Source: UBA3064 sp023258775
Lineage (GTDB): Bacteria > Pseudomonadota > Gammaproteobacteria > Burkholderiales > Burkholderiaceae_E
Direction of reading: 5' to 3'
Assembly (NCBI GenBank): GCA_044355655.1
Contig: JBIKXS010000003.1
Span: 116,411 to 180,410, forward strand
DNA length: 64,000 nucleotides
Of this stretch, positions 36,824 to 45,727 are shown in pieces. Under the pieces are notes generated by a model. It worked only from the letters and a program-made list of their open reading frames with translations. It was not told the origin of the DNA and made no database searches. The first letter of the stretch is position 1; every line of letters starts with the position of its first letter. The position numbers were made by a program, and so were the translations under genes.

Positions 36824-38032
36824 ATGAACATGGACGCACTAAAACAGGGCGCCGACGCGCTCTTTATCTTGTTGGGTGGCATCATGGTACTCGCGATGCA
36901 CGCTGGCTTCGCCTTTTTGGAGCTTGGCACAGTTCGCAAGAAAAATCAGGTTAACGCCCTTGTGAAGATTCTTGTGGATTTTGCACTTTCCACCGTGGTC
37001 TATTTTACGGTGGGCTACACCATTGCTTATGGCAGCGATTTTTTCGTGAGTGCCGAAGTGTTGGCGCAGCGCAATGGCTACGATCTGGTGAAGTTCTTTT
37101 TCTTGCTCACCTTCGCGGCCGCAATCCCTGCCATCGTGTCAGGTGGCATCGCAGAGCGCGCAAAGTTTTTGCCACAGTTGATCGCCACTGCACTCATCGT
37201 TGGCGTGGTGTATCCGGTCTTTGAGGGCATTGCCTGGAACGAGCGCTTTGGCGTTCAATCCTGGATCAAGTCCTTAACCGGGGAGAATTTTCATGACTTC
37301 GCAGGATCGGTCGTGGTGCATGCCATGGGCGGCTGGATCGCATTACCAGCAGTGATCCTGCTTGGTGCCCGCTATAACCGCTACCGAAAAGACGGCGCAA
37401 TTTCTGCGCATCCGCCTTCAAGCATTCCCTTTCTGGCCTTAGGAGCCTGGATACTCGTGGTTGGTTGGTTTGGATTTAACGTCATGAGTGCGCAGACCCT
37501 CGAGAAAATTTCTGGCCTGGTGGCGGTGAATTCCTTGATGGCAATGGTTGGCGGAACACTTGCCGCTTTGCTAGTCGGCAAGAACGATCCAGGCTTCGTT
37601 CACAACGGTCCACTGGCTGGCCTCGTTGCCGTCTGTGCTGGTTCAGATCTCATGCACCCCTTTGGCGCATTGTTTGTGGGTGCAGTGGCCGGTGCGCTCT
37701 TTGTCCTCATGTTCACCCTCACCCAAAATCGCTGGAAGATTGATGATGTGCTTGGGGTCTGGCCCTTACATGGCCTTTGCGGAGCCTGGGGTGGTATTGC
37801 TGCTGGTATTTTCGGGAGTACTGCGCTTGGTGGCATGGGCGGTGTGAGCTTGGCAGCACAAGGCATCGGTACGCTATTGGGCATTACCTGGGCGTTGATC
37901 GGCGGTCTGGTTGTTTACGGGGTGCTGAAATTCACACTCGGTTTGAAATTGAGCTCAGAAGAGGAATATGAAGGTGCCGATTTGTCGGTTCACAATATCA
38001 GTGCCACACCTGATCGCGAGGTAAGTTGGTAG
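36824..38032 (+). CDS. amtB: Ammonium transporter
   Basis: The 402-residue protein has eleven hydrophobic segments and the conserved pore residues of Amt proteins: D158 and H166 in DFAGSVVVHAMGGW and the second pore His H316 in GVWPLHGLCGAWGG. The C-terminal tail EEEYEGADLSVHNISA is the one that docks PII proteins. There is no signal peptide, unlike E. coli AmtB. A glnK gene usually lies directly upstream, but here there is none; the upstream neighbour is the divergent yaeQ. Control by sigma-54 is likely. Confidence 0.96.
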   Translation: MNMDALKQGADALFILLGGIMVLAMHAGFAFLELGTVRKKNQVNALVKILVDFALSTVVYFTVGYTIAYGSDFFVSAEVLAQRNGYDLVKFFFLLTFAAAIPAIVSGGIAERAKFLPQLIATALIVGVVYPVFEGIAWNERFGVQSWIKSLTGENFHDFAGSVVVHAMGGWIALPAVILLGARYNRYRKDGAISAHPPSSIPFLALGAWILVVGWFGFNVMSAQTLEKISGLVAVNSLMAMVGGTLAALLVGKNDPGFVHNGPLAGLVAVCAGSDLMHPFGALFVGAVAGALFVLMFTLTQNRWKIDDVLGVWPLHGLCGAWGGIAAGIFGSTALGGMGGVSLAAQGIGTLLGITWALIGGLVVYGVLKFTLGLKLSSEEEYEGADLSVHNISATPDREVSW

Positions 38033-38140
38033 TGATGAGTAAACAAATTCATAAGATGGGTTTGGACATCATTGCTACTTCAGCCGTCTTTAGCCACAAA
38101 GCCATGAGCGTGTAAGTACGCTGATTTAATGCTTCGCTGA

Positions 38141-38716
38141 TCAATCACTTGATCGTCTGGCACCGCGCTCATTAGCAGGCAGAGACTCACAACCATTGGG
38201 AAGTGCCAAACAGCCCTTAATCGACTCTATATTTTTTGAAGCGATATTTTTGATTGCTTTTGCACCGGGATCGTTACGCTCTGAAGCCATGATTCTTTCG
38301 TACAAGCCCAAGGCCTCGCGTTCATTTTTCTCAGTACCACTGCCAGTTTTAAGCATAAAAGCAAGATTATTCATCGCTCCTAAATGACCCTTTGCAACGG
38401 CTAGTCGATAAAGACGGACCGCTTCTTTAGGGTCTGCAGGAACGCCCCGTCCGTTGGCATATATCGCGCCCAAATTGAACTGAGCGTTGGCATCACCCTT
38501 GTCAGCAAGAGGTTTGAGTGTTTCGATCGCGCGTTTGAATTCCATGGTGTTCATCGCGGCAGTGGCACCCTTCATCGCCTCCGCATTTTCAATTTTTGGT
38601 TCTGACTTCGGCTGCGCGATGCTCACGCCGGTCGCCAAAGCGATGCTGAGGACGACCACCGGTAACTTGCGGCAAAAAGCTTGTTGGAACGGCGTTGATG
38701 AGAAGCGAAGGTTCAT
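38141..38716 (-). CDS. Exported Sel1-like repeat protein
   Basis: The 191 residues begin with a basic N-terminus and hydrophobic stretch (KLPVVVLSIALATGVSIA) ending before QPKSEP, a plausible signal peptide. Sel1-like repeats follow: ANAQFNLGAIYANGRGVPADPKEAVRLY and LGAMNNLAFMLKTGSGTEKNEREALGLY, at the 36-residue period typical of the family. Such proteins are alpha-solenoid scaffolds for protein contacts in the periplasm or envelope; the partner is unknown. It is divergent from the D-cysteine desulfhydrase-like gene. Confidence 0.8.
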   Translation of the reverse strand: MNLRFSSTPFQQAFCRKLPVVVLSIALATGVSIAQPKSEPKIENAEAMKGATAAMNTMEFKRAIETLKPLADKGDANAQFNLGAIYANGRGVPADPKEAVRLYRLAVAKGHLGAMNNLAFMLKTGSGTEKNEREALGLYERIMASERNDPGAKAIKNIASKNIESIKGCLALPNGCESLPANERGARRSSD

Positions 38717-38789
38717 GGCGAAGAATCGGGAATTAGATTGGCAAGACCAGACTAAGATAGCAGATGGCCGATTTTTTTAGGGGATTTTG

Positions 38790-39803
38790 ATGGACTTAAG
38801 CCGCTTTGCTCGTCGCCAATACAGCCATGGAGCTTCAGCGATTGAGGCGATGCCGCGTTTCAGTGCAGCAGTGGGTGGTCCGTCGTTCTGGATCAAGCGC
38901 GATGACATGCTTGGCCTCGCACCAGGGGGTAATAAAACGCGCAAGCTCGAATTTTTGGCAGCTGATGCGCTTGCAAAGGGGGCTGATTGCTTGATCACCT
39001 GCGGCGCGCCGCAGTCAAATCATTGCAGAATCACGCTTGCGGCCGCGGTGAAAGAAGGACTAGAGTGCCATGTGGTGATTGAAGAGCGGGTTCCCAACAG
39101 CTACCACCCTGAAGCAAGCGGCAATCACTTTTTGTTTCGCTTAATGGGGATGCATTCGATAACGGTGGTTCCCGCGGCCACCGATATGGCTGCGGCAATG
39201 GAAGCCCTCGCAGCCCGCCTGAGGGTAGATGGTAAAAGACCCTACGTTATTCCAGGTGGTGGCTCGAACGCACTCGGGGGGCTTGGCTATGTCGCCTGCG
39301 CCCAGGAGTTACAACAACAATGCTTTGAGATGGCTTTGCGCTTTGATCATGTGATCGTAGGATCGGGAAGCTCGGGCACCCATGGTGGTCTGGTCGCAGG
39401 TTTTGTCGGTAACCATATCGATATACCCATCACAGGGATTGGCGTCAGTCGTGATCCTGAGCAGCAAGAGCCCCTGGTTTACAAAGAAGCTTGCGCCGTG
39501 GCTGACTTGCTCGGCGGGTTTGAGATTCCTCGTCATCAAGTCAAATCCGTTGGGGGTTACTGGCAACCGAAGTATTCGCTGCCCAACCCAATGATGATTG
39601 AAGCTGTGCAGTTGATGGCACGTACCGAAGCGATATTGCTTGACCCGGTGTATACCGGCAAAGTGGTTGCAGGGATGATCGGTTTGGCGCGCTCGTCGTA
39701 TTTTCGCCGCGAGGACAAGGTCTTGTTTATCCATACGGGTGGTGCGCCCTCGCTTTCGGCTTATGAATCAGTTCTACTGGCCTCGGATGGCGGCGCGCAA
39801 TAG
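38790..39803 (+). CDS. D-cysteine desulfhydrase / ACC deaminase-like PLP enzyme
   Basis: The 337-residue protein is a fold-type II PLP enzyme of the DcyD/ACC deaminase group. The PLP lysine is K49 in PGGNKTRKLEF, followed by GAPQSNHCRITLAAA and the phosphate-binding loop GSGSSGTHGGLVAG. D-cysteine desulfhydrase converts D-cysteine to pyruvate, ammonia and sulfide; I prefer this over ACC deaminase from overall pattern, but the two are hard to separate by eye. The ATG at 38790 (just after an in-frame TTG) has AGGGG at spacing six. Confidence 0.85.
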   Translation: MDLSRFARRQYSHGASAIEAMPRFSAAVGGPSFWIKRDDMLGLAPGGNKTRKLEFLAADALAKGADCLITCGAPQSNHCRITLAAAVKEGLECHVVIEERVPNSYHPEASGNHFLFRLMGMHSITVVPAATDMAAAMEALAARLRVDGKRPYVIPGGGSNALGGLGYVACAQELQQQCFEMALRFDHVIVGSGSSGTHGGLVAGFVGNHIDIPITGIGVSRDPEQQEPLVYKEACAVADLLGGFEIPRHQVKSVGGYWQPKYSLPNPMMIEAVQLMARTEAILLDPVYTGKVVAGMIGLARSSYFRREDKVLFIHTGGAPSLSAYESVLLASDGGAQ

Positions 39804-39827
39804 ATTCAAATTTATCAATGTACTTTT

Positions 39828-40466
39828 TTAAAAAAGATCCAGTTGGCGTTCAATCTGCTTTTGTTGAAGACGAAGTTGCTCGGCAATGCTGATAAGTCTG
39901 CGTCCGGGAATCAGTTCAATGGCTGTTCCCGGGATCAACTTACCGGTTTGAAGCACGGCGCAATACCACCCGCTGAGACCGCTTTGGATCATTTGTTTAG
40001 CGGCTTTTGAATAGCCCATTCGCCAATTGAATTTGAGGCATGGCACCCGTGGCTCGGTGATTTGAAGCCTTACATCGCCGATCACAAGGTGATCACCTGC
40101 ATAGACCGCCGCTTCGCTCAGGCCTTCGACGCTCAAATTTTCGCCAACAAAGCCATGGCGGATTGTCTCTCGATGGCCAAGCGCTGGGCTTTGCTGCGCC
40201 CAGAATGTCCAGTGTTCTACCGGATACATGTAAATTGCCTTGGCTGCACCGCCGTGAATGCCAACCTCGGCTTGTTGATCCCCTTCAAGACCCGAGCGAT
40301 GTAGCGAAATCGCCAGAGGCTTTTCGATGCTACTGATAACGTTTTTTATGATGGCGCTTTCCAAATGCCGAAAGGGACGGATGGATCCTGCACAAATGGC
40401 GATTAGGCGTGGCCGTTTAGGCGCCAAATGGCGTCGTTGATCAGCTTGGGCGTTTGGGTTTGTCAT
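39828..40466 (-). CDS. MOSC domain protein (YiiM-like)
   Basis: The 212-residue protein has the MOSC core: LHRSGLEGDQQAEVGIHGGAAKAIYMYP, FVGENLSVEGL and the conserved Cys in VPCLKFNWRMG. E. coli YiiM and relatives use a molybdenum cofactor to reduce N-hydroxylated compounds; cofactor binding by this protein is inferred from the Cys. moaC at the other end of the window is the only other Moco-related gene. The stop codon is embedded in an A/T palindrome, CTTTTTTAAAAAAG (39823-39836). Confidence 0.88.
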   Translation of the reverse strand: MTNPNAQADQRRHLAPKRPRLIAICAGSIRPFRHLESAIIKNVISSIEKPLAISLHRSGLEGDQQAEVGIHGGAAKAIYMYPVEHWTFWAQQSPALGHRETIRHGFVGENLSVEGLSEAAVYAGDHLVIGDVRLQITEPRVPCLKFNWRMGYSKAAKQMIQSGLSGWYCAVLQTGKLIPGTAIELIPGRRLISIAEQLRLQQKQIERQLDLF

Positions 40467-40605
40467 CTTGCCTGCCTTGGCTTTGAGGCCACTAGCTTAT
40501 CGGACTGTGAGTCGATTCGGCATTAAACTGCAGTGGCTTTGCCATGAGGGGCCAACGGCAGGCGCATTTTGAGCCTGTCGCCGGCTCTGATCTTGGAGCG
40601 TAATC

Positions 40606-41919
40606 ATGTCGATTCCCAATATTGTGGTGGTTGGTGGTGGCGCAGGTGGCCTTGAATTGGTCACTAGTCTAGGCGATCGCTTAGGCCGCAAAGGGCGCGC
40701 TGATGTGACGCTTGTTGAGCGAGGGCGCACCCACTTTTGGAAACCGCACCTGCATGAATTAGCAGCGGGCACGATGGACCTTGATGTCCACGAACTCGAT
40801 TATCTCGCCCAGTCCCATTGGCATGGTTTTAGATACCGTATGGGCGAAATGCATGCCATTGATCGTCAGGCAAAAAGAATTAAGGTGGCTCCGGTTTACG
40901 ACGAGCAGGGCGAAATCATTGTGCCGGAGCGATCTATACCTTATGACATCCTGGTGCTGGCTGTTGGCAGCCGGACCAACGACTTTGGAACACCAGGCGT
41001 GACCGAGCATGCGGTAGCGCTTGAAAGTACTGACGAGGCGGATCGATTTCACCGACGACTTGTCAATGCTTTCTTGAGGGCACATGCTCAACAAGAGGCA
41101 TTGCGGGCTGATCAATTACAAGTAGCAATTGTCGGCGCGGGTGCAACCGGCGTTGAGCTCGCTGCCGAGTTACACAATGCCACCCGAGCGCTTGTCTCGT
41201 TCAGTCTCGATAATATTGATCCCGACAAGCATATTCGCATCCATCTCATTGAGGCTTCGGACCGCATACTGCCTGCCCTGCCAGAGCGCTTATCGACCAA
41301 AGCACTTGCCTTACTGCGGCGCCTCGATGTGGAAGTGCATTTGCGGGCCAGGGTTGCCGAGATTCTGCCGCGTTCTGTTTGCTTGAGTGACGGTCGCCAG
41401 ATCCCCGCAGAGATGGTGGTTTGGGCTGCTGGTGTAAAGGCACCTGAATTCTTATCACGACTCGGTCTTGAAACCAATGCAATTCACCAAGTTGTCGTCA
41501 ATGAGCGTTTGCAGTCGCTAGCCGATCCATCGATTTTTGCGCTCGGTGACTGTGCGGCTTCGCCCTGGCTTGGTAAGCCCGCTGGCAGTCTGGTGCCGCC
41601 CCGCGCGCAGGCCGCGCATCAGCAGGCTAGCTTTCTGGTCCATCAGATTGAGCGTGCCCTGGCAAATCAAGCTTTAAGGCCCTGGCATTACCGCGATTTT
41701 GGTTCTCTGGTATCACTCGGAGAGTATTCAACCGTGGGTAACTTGATGGGTAACTTTGCTGGCGGCAATATGTGGCTTGAAGGGCTATTTGCCCGTTGGA
41801 TGTACTTGTCGCTTTACAAGATGCACGAAGTGGCGCTACACGGTCTGGCTAAGACCGCATTGGCTACCTTAGGCCGGATGATTTCTGCCAGGACCGAGCC
41901 CCGGGTGAAGTTGCATTGA
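40606..41919 (+). CDS. Type II NADH dehydrogenase-like FAD/NAD(P) oxidoreductase
   Basis: The 437-residue protein has two dinucleotide-binding motifs: NIVVVGGGAGGLELVTSLGD at the N-terminus (FAD) and VAIVGAGATGVELAAELHNA near residue 175 (NADH). The late FALGDCAASPW motif binds FAD. The C-terminal part is amphipathic, as in Ndh membrane association. The enzyme would pass electrons from NADH to quinone without pumping protons. ATG at 40606 follows TTGGAG at spacing eight. Its TGA overlaps an in-frame TTG of the next gene. Confidence 0.9.
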   Translation: MSIPNIVVVGGGAGGLELVTSLGDRLGRKGRADVTLVERGRTHFWKPHLHELAAGTMDLDVHELDYLAQSHWHGFRYRMGEMHAIDRQAKRIKVAPVYDEQGEIIVPERSIPYDILVLAVGSRTNDFGTPGVTEHAVALESTDEADRFHRRLVNAFLRAHAQQEALRADQLQVAIVGAGATGVELAAELHNATRALVSFSLDNIDPDKHIRIHLIEASDRILPALPERLSTKALALLRRLDVEVHLRARVAEILPRSVCLSDGRQIPAEMVVWAAGVKAPEFLSRLGLETNAIHQVVVNERLQSLADPSIFALGDCAASPWLGKPAGSLVPPRAQAAHQQASFLVHQIERALANQALRPWHYRDFGSLVSLGEYSTVGNLMGNFAGGNMWLEGLFARWMYLSLYKMHEVALHGLAKTALATLGRMISARTEPRVKLH

Positions 41920-41936
41920 GTTGGGCGAAAGTCACG

Positions 41937-43106
41937 ATGAAATCAATTAACCAAGCAAGACGCTGTGCAATTCATGGCACGCTTGCCGCCGCTGCCCTCA
42001 TTGGCAATGGGAGAGTTTTTCCGCAGACAACGCAAGCGCAATTCAGTCCTTTTGCTGAGGACCAGCGAGGACTTCGCGCGCTTGTATTGTATGAAGGATT
42101 AGAACACCCATGGTCCTTTTGTTTTTTACCAGATCGCAGTATTTTGTTGACCGAAAGACCTGGTCGCATGCGTTTATTGCGCCTTCAGGGGCAAAGCCCG
42201 CAAATTTCTTCGGCGATTCAAGGTCTGCCTGCTGTCCAGGCCTCGGGTCAGGGCGGCTTGCTTGATGTGATTACATCAGCCGACTTTTCCCGCGATCAAA
42301 CTATTTTTTTTAGTCTTGCACAGGCTACGGATCGAGGCGCGAGAACAGCGATATTTCGTGCGCAACTTCAAGGTCTGGCACTTAGCCATGTACAAATGAT
42401 TTTTGCGCAAAAGCAGGATCCATCGGGTCGGCATCATTTCGGTTGTCGTTTGGCGATTGGCGCCGATGGCCTTTTGTACGCCTCGCTCGGGGAGCGATTT
42501 TCGCAGGCCAAGATGGCTCAAAGCCTTGACAATCATTTCGGTAAAGTCATTCGTATCGGTCTGGATGGCAGTTTGCCCAAGGACAATCCTTTTATCGGTA
42601 GGGTAGATGCGCTCGGTGAAATTTATAGCTATGGGCATCGGAATCCCCAAGGGCTTGCCCTGCATCCTCAACAACAAAGCCTTTGGATGCATGAGCACGG
42701 ACCCCAGGGTGGTGATGAACTCAACATCATTCGTCCTGGTCGTAACTATGGCTGGCCTGTGATTACTTATGGGCGCGAGTACGTTACTAATTTTAAGATC
42801 GGTGAAGGAACCGTGCGCGCTGATGTGCAAGCGCCGGTACACTATTGGATTCCTTCCATTGCGCCTTCGGGTCTTTGCTTTGTTCACCGAAGTCCGCTTG
42901 AGAGCTTGCGTGGTGGCATGCTAATCGGCTCACTCAAGGAGCGATGCCTGGCGTTTTTACGTTTACAAGGTGATCGGGTTGTCGGTGAGCAACGCTTGCT
43001 GCCCGATTTAAATGCGCGTGTACGTGATGTCAGGGAAAGTCCAAGCGGAGAAATTTATATGCTTACCGATGAAAGTCGGGGCGCTGTCTTACGTTTGACG
43101 GTGTAA
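41937..43106 (+). CDS. PQQ-dependent sugar dehydrogenase (soluble aldose dehydrogenase type)
   Basis: The 389-residue protein begins with an export signal (basic QARRCAIHG, then hydrophobic GTLAAAALIG, cleavage near QTTQA). The twin arginines hint at Tat export but the motif is incomplete. The six-bladed propeller has family marks EGLEHPWSFCFLPDRSILLTERPGRMRLL, GHRNPQGLALHPQ, WMHEHGPQGGDELNIIRPGRNYGWPVITYGREY and IAPSGLCFV. This matches YliI-like glucose/sorbosone dehydrogenases using PQQ and calcium in the periplasm. No PQQ synthesis genes are in the window. ATG 41937 was preferred over a TTG at 41916. Confidence 0.9.
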   Translation: MKSINQARRCAIHGTLAAAALIGNGRVFPQTTQAQFSPFAEDQRGLRALVLYEGLEHPWSFCFLPDRSILLTERPGRMRLLRLQGQSPQISSAIQGLPAVQASGQGGLLDVITSADFSRDQTIFFSLAQATDRGARTAIFRAQLQGLALSHVQMIFAQKQDPSGRHHFGCRLAIGADGLLYASLGERFSQAKMAQSLDNHFGKVIRIGLDGSLPKDNPFIGRVDALGEIYSYGHRNPQGLALHPQQQSLWMHEHGPQGGDELNIIRPGRNYGWPVITYGREYVTNFKIGEGTVRADVQAPVHYWIPSIAPSGLCFVHRSPLESLRGGMLIGSLKERCLAFLRLQGDRVVGEQRLLPDLNARVRDVRESPSGEIYMLTDESRGAVLRLTV

Positions 43107-43123
43107 ATCAACATATCCAAGCA

Positions 43124-44056
43124 ATGTCTACTGTATCGCTTCGTTTCAGCCAGGTTGATGTATTCGCCGAATCGAGTTTTCGTGGTAATCCACTTGCGGT
43201 TGTTCATGATGCTGATGAGCTCTCAAGCGCGCATATGCAGCAGATCGCATCGTGGACCAATTTGTCGGAGACCGCGTTTCTTATGCGCTCTGGCGATGCA
43301 ACCGCTGACTATAAGGTTCGAATTTTTACACCGACCACAGAACTGCCATTTGCAGGGCATCCGACCCTCGGGGCATGTGCTGCCTGGCTTGCAGCGGGGG
43401 GCGTGGCGAAGCACCAGGGATTGGTTGTGCAGGACTGTGCTAAAGGTCTTGTGAGGCTTAAGCGCGACCTCACACCGAGTTCTATCAGTCGACCTGTTTT
43501 GCGTTTTGACCTTGCCTTTGAAGCGCCCTCGTTAAGCATTGAGCCGATTGAGCCGGAGAAAAAGCTTGGCTTTTGCGAAGCGCTTGGCTTGGCTGAGCGT
43601 GATTTAATTGACATGGCAAGACTTGATAACGGTCCAATTTGGTATGCGTTTTGGATCAAATCGCATGAAATGCTTATGGGCTTGGAGCCTGATCATGCCA
43701 AACTTGCGCGCCTCGGAAAAATTGGAATTGCGTCACTGCGCACAACAAAGCTAAAAAGCTCAACGCTAGTGATCCACGAGGCCGATCCGCATGCCATCCC
43801 TCAAATTGCGGTCCGAGCCTTCGCTGCCGCGGTGGGGGTCAACGAGGATCCGGTGACCGGCAGTCTGAACGCAGCCCTTGCTCAATGGCTCATGGCAAAA
43901 GCTTATCTGCCTAGGCATTATCAGGCGCGCCAGGGCCAACGGCTAGGACGCGATGGCTTAGTCGACCTGATGCTTGATGATGCTGATCGGCTTTGGGTGG
44001 GTGGTTGCAGCACGATCGTCATTCAAGGCAGCATTCAAGTTGATGCGATGCCGTGA
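43124..44056 (+). CDS. PhzF family phenazine biosynthesis-like epimerase/isomerase
   Basis: The 310-residue protein shows the PhzF pattern: FSQVDVFAESSFRGNPLAVV at the start, NLSETAFL carrying the catalytic Glu, TPTTELPFAGHPTLGACAAWL, and a C-terminal FAAAVGVNEDPVTGSLNAALAQWL. PhzF-like proteins are diaminopimelate epimerase-fold isomerases; most have unknown substrates, and there is no phenazine cluster here. The last codons lie in a 17-bp tandem repeat that continues past the stop. Confidence 0.9.
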   Translation: MSTVSLRFSQVDVFAESSFRGNPLAVVHDADELSSAHMQQIASWTNLSETAFLMRSGDATADYKVRIFTPTTELPFAGHPTLGACAAWLAAGGVAKHQGLVVQDCAKGLVRLKRDLTPSSISRPVLRFDLAFEAPSLSIEPIEPEKKLGFCEALGLAERDLIDMARLDNGPIWYAFWIKSHEMLMGLEPDHAKLARLGKIGIASLRTTKLKSSTLVIHEADPHAIPQIAVRAFAAAVGVNEDPVTGSLNAALAQWLMAKAYLPRHYQARQGQRLGRDGLVDLMLDDADRLWVGGCSTIVIQGSIQVDAMP

Positions 44057-44091
44057 ATGATGCGATGCCGTGAATGATGCGATCCTATGAA
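44041..44091. repeat. 17-bp tandem repeat spanning the phzF-like stop and the DUF423 start
   Basis: Two perfect copies of TGATGCGATGCCGTGAA (44041-44057, 44058-44074) are followed by a diverged third (44075-44091) whose change in the middle creates the ATG start codon of the DUF423 gene at 44087. The first copy encodes the last residues and stop codon of the PhzF-like protein. The array thus looks like a duplication of a gene end that now forms the short intercistronic spacer. Confidence 0.85.
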
Positions 44092-44494
44092 AAAAGCTAA
44101 ACTGTTTGCGATTGCTTTTGCATTGTTCAATGGGATGGTTGCCGTTGTGGCATCAGCGCTTGCATCGCACGCGCTTGGTCATCACAGCCAAGCCTATCAG
44201 GTGGCATTCGATATGGCTGCTCGCATGCATTTGATTCATAGTCTTCTCATGCTTGTGATTGCACGATGGTGGCTCGCTCAGCCATACGCTTCGCTTGGGC
44301 TTTCATCGCTTTTCTTGGGGCTGGGTATCCTTTGCTTTTCATTCAGTATTTATAGCAAAGTGCTGATCGCCGATTCCTTATTTTCGCGCTTGACTCCTTT
44401 GGGGGGCTTGTTTCTTATGGCGGGCTGGCTAAGTCCACTGTTATGCCTTATTGACCTGTGGCGTCAAGCTCGCAGCAGCGCTTCACCGTCTTAG
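44087..44494 (+). CDS. DUF423 family membrane protein
   Basis: The 135-residue protein has four hydrophobic segments and typical DUF423 sequence: FNGMVAVVASALASHALGHH at the start, a MAARMHLIHSLLMLVIA helix, SIYSKVLIADSLFSRLTPLGGLFLMAGW near the end. It corresponds to YgdD-type inner-membrane proteins of unknown function. Its 3' end overlaps the start of the following MFS gene by 37 bases, suggesting translational coupling. Confidence 0.88.
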   Translation: MKKAKLFAIAFALFNGMVAVVASALASHALGHHSQAYQVAFDMAARMHLIHSLLMLVIARWWLAQPYASLGLSSLFLGLGILCFSFSIYSKVLIADSLFSRLTPLGGLFLMAGWLSPLLCLIDLWRQARSSASPS

Positions 44495-45711
44495 CGATTG
44501 GCTTAGGTACGAGCCTGCCGGCGGCCGATACGGCTGTCAATGTTGCTCTCCCTGCAATTGCCCACGCACTTTTAAGTGAGGTCTCAGCAATTCGCTGGAC
44601 GGTTATTGTTTATGTATCTACCTATGCATGCCTGATGATGATGCTTGGTGCCTGGGGCGATCGACAGGGTTACTTGCGGGTGTTTCGTTTTGGCTTGTGG
44701 ACAGGCGTTTTGGCTTATGCCTTGTGTTCGATGGCCTCAAGCTACAGCGAGCTACTTATTGGCCGAGGGCTTCAGGGACTTTCCTCGGCTTTGTTGCTCA
44801 GCGTGGGGCCGGCATTGATGGTGCAGCTGTGGGGTAGCGATCAGCAGGAACGGGCTGTCGCAAGCTATGGCGCACTAAGCTCAGTGGCAGCAGCGCTAGG
44901 GCCATTGATTGGCGGGGTGATGATTTATTACCTTGGTTGGGCAGGCGTATTCTGGTTTCGTTTGCCCGCTGCGCTCATGGCGATGCTTTGTCTGTCGATC
45001 GCTGGTTATTTGGCGCGACATGAAGTCAAACCAGCGCTCAGGACTCAATCCTCGCCTGGGCTTGCTGCATTTGGTAGTTCGATGCGCCATCAATGTCGTG
45101 CGCCCATACTTAAAGCGCATGCACTTCATGCATGGGCGCAAAGCTGTGGCTTTACAAGTATGTTATTGATTCCATTTTTGATGATGAACTTCATGCAGCT
45201 TACTTCGAGCATGGTCGGCATGGTGTTATTTGCCTGGCCTGCAGGCATGGCGTTTGGCAATAGTCTTGGCCCTCGAATCATCCGATTAAAAGGCTCGCAG
45301 CATAGCTTTCGTCTTGGACTGGCAGTTCTTGCGCTCGGCGGCCTTGCGCTGGCCATGCTTTGTATGCAAAACGAAGCTGAGCACAGGCTTAATCGCTCGA
45401 TGATGACTGCCTGTCTGGCGATTGCGCTATTGCTTCAAGGAATCGGCCTTGGGCTCTTTCAGATGGTATACACCGATTGGGTAATGGGACAGTCTGCTGT
45501 TCATGAACGCGGGGTTGCTGGCGCAGCCAGCCTAACAAGCCGTACCTTGGGTGTGGTGATGACCGCCTTTTTTTGGCCAGACCTCATCGAGCTCATACGA
45601 GATCCTTTTGGCTTAAGCTGGTCATTGGCGCTTGGCCTGATCTATTTACTGGGGGCGTTGAGCTTAATGGGCTTGCTTTCGCAAATTCCACGTCAATCGC
45701 TTAGGATGTAG
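44458..45711 (+). CDS. MFS transporter, drug:H+ antiporter-like
   Basis: This is a 417-residue membrane protein with about twelve to fourteen hydrophobic segments. The N-terminal motif LPAADTAVNVALPAIAHAL and the loop GAWGDRQGYLRVFRFGLW match drug-efflux MFS proteins of the DHA2 kind, and SSALLLSVGPALMVQLW follows in the fourth helix. The start is GTG at 44458 inside the end of the DUF423 gene; no better start lies after it. A small-molecule efflux role is likely, the substrate unknown. Confidence 0.82.
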   Translation: MASSSQQRFTVLAIGLGTSLPAADTAVNVALPAIAHALLSEVSAIRWTVIVYVSTYACLMMMLGAWGDRQGYLRVFRFGLWTGVLAYALCSMASSYSELLIGRGLQGLSSALLLSVGPALMVQLWGSDQQERAVASYGALSSVAAALGPLIGGVMIYYLGWAGVFWFRLPAALMAMLCLSIAGYLARHEVKPALRTQSSPGLAAFGSSMRHQCRAPILKAHALHAWAQSCGFTSMLLIPFLMMNFMQLTSSMVGMVLFAWPAGMAFGNSLGPRIIRLKGSQHSFRLGLAVLALGGLALAMLCMQNEAEHRLNRSMMTACLAIALLLQGIGLGLFQMVYTDWVMGQSAVHERGVAGAASLTSRTLGVVMTAFFWPDLIELIRDPFGLSWSLALGLIYLLGALSLMGLLSQIPRQSLRM

Positions 45712-45727
45712 CGCCGGAGGAAAACGC

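Noticed and set aside
39823..39836. A/T palindrome CTTTTTTAAAAAAG at the MOSC gene stop.
   Set aside because: No G-C stem, so not a recognised terminator; likely composition.
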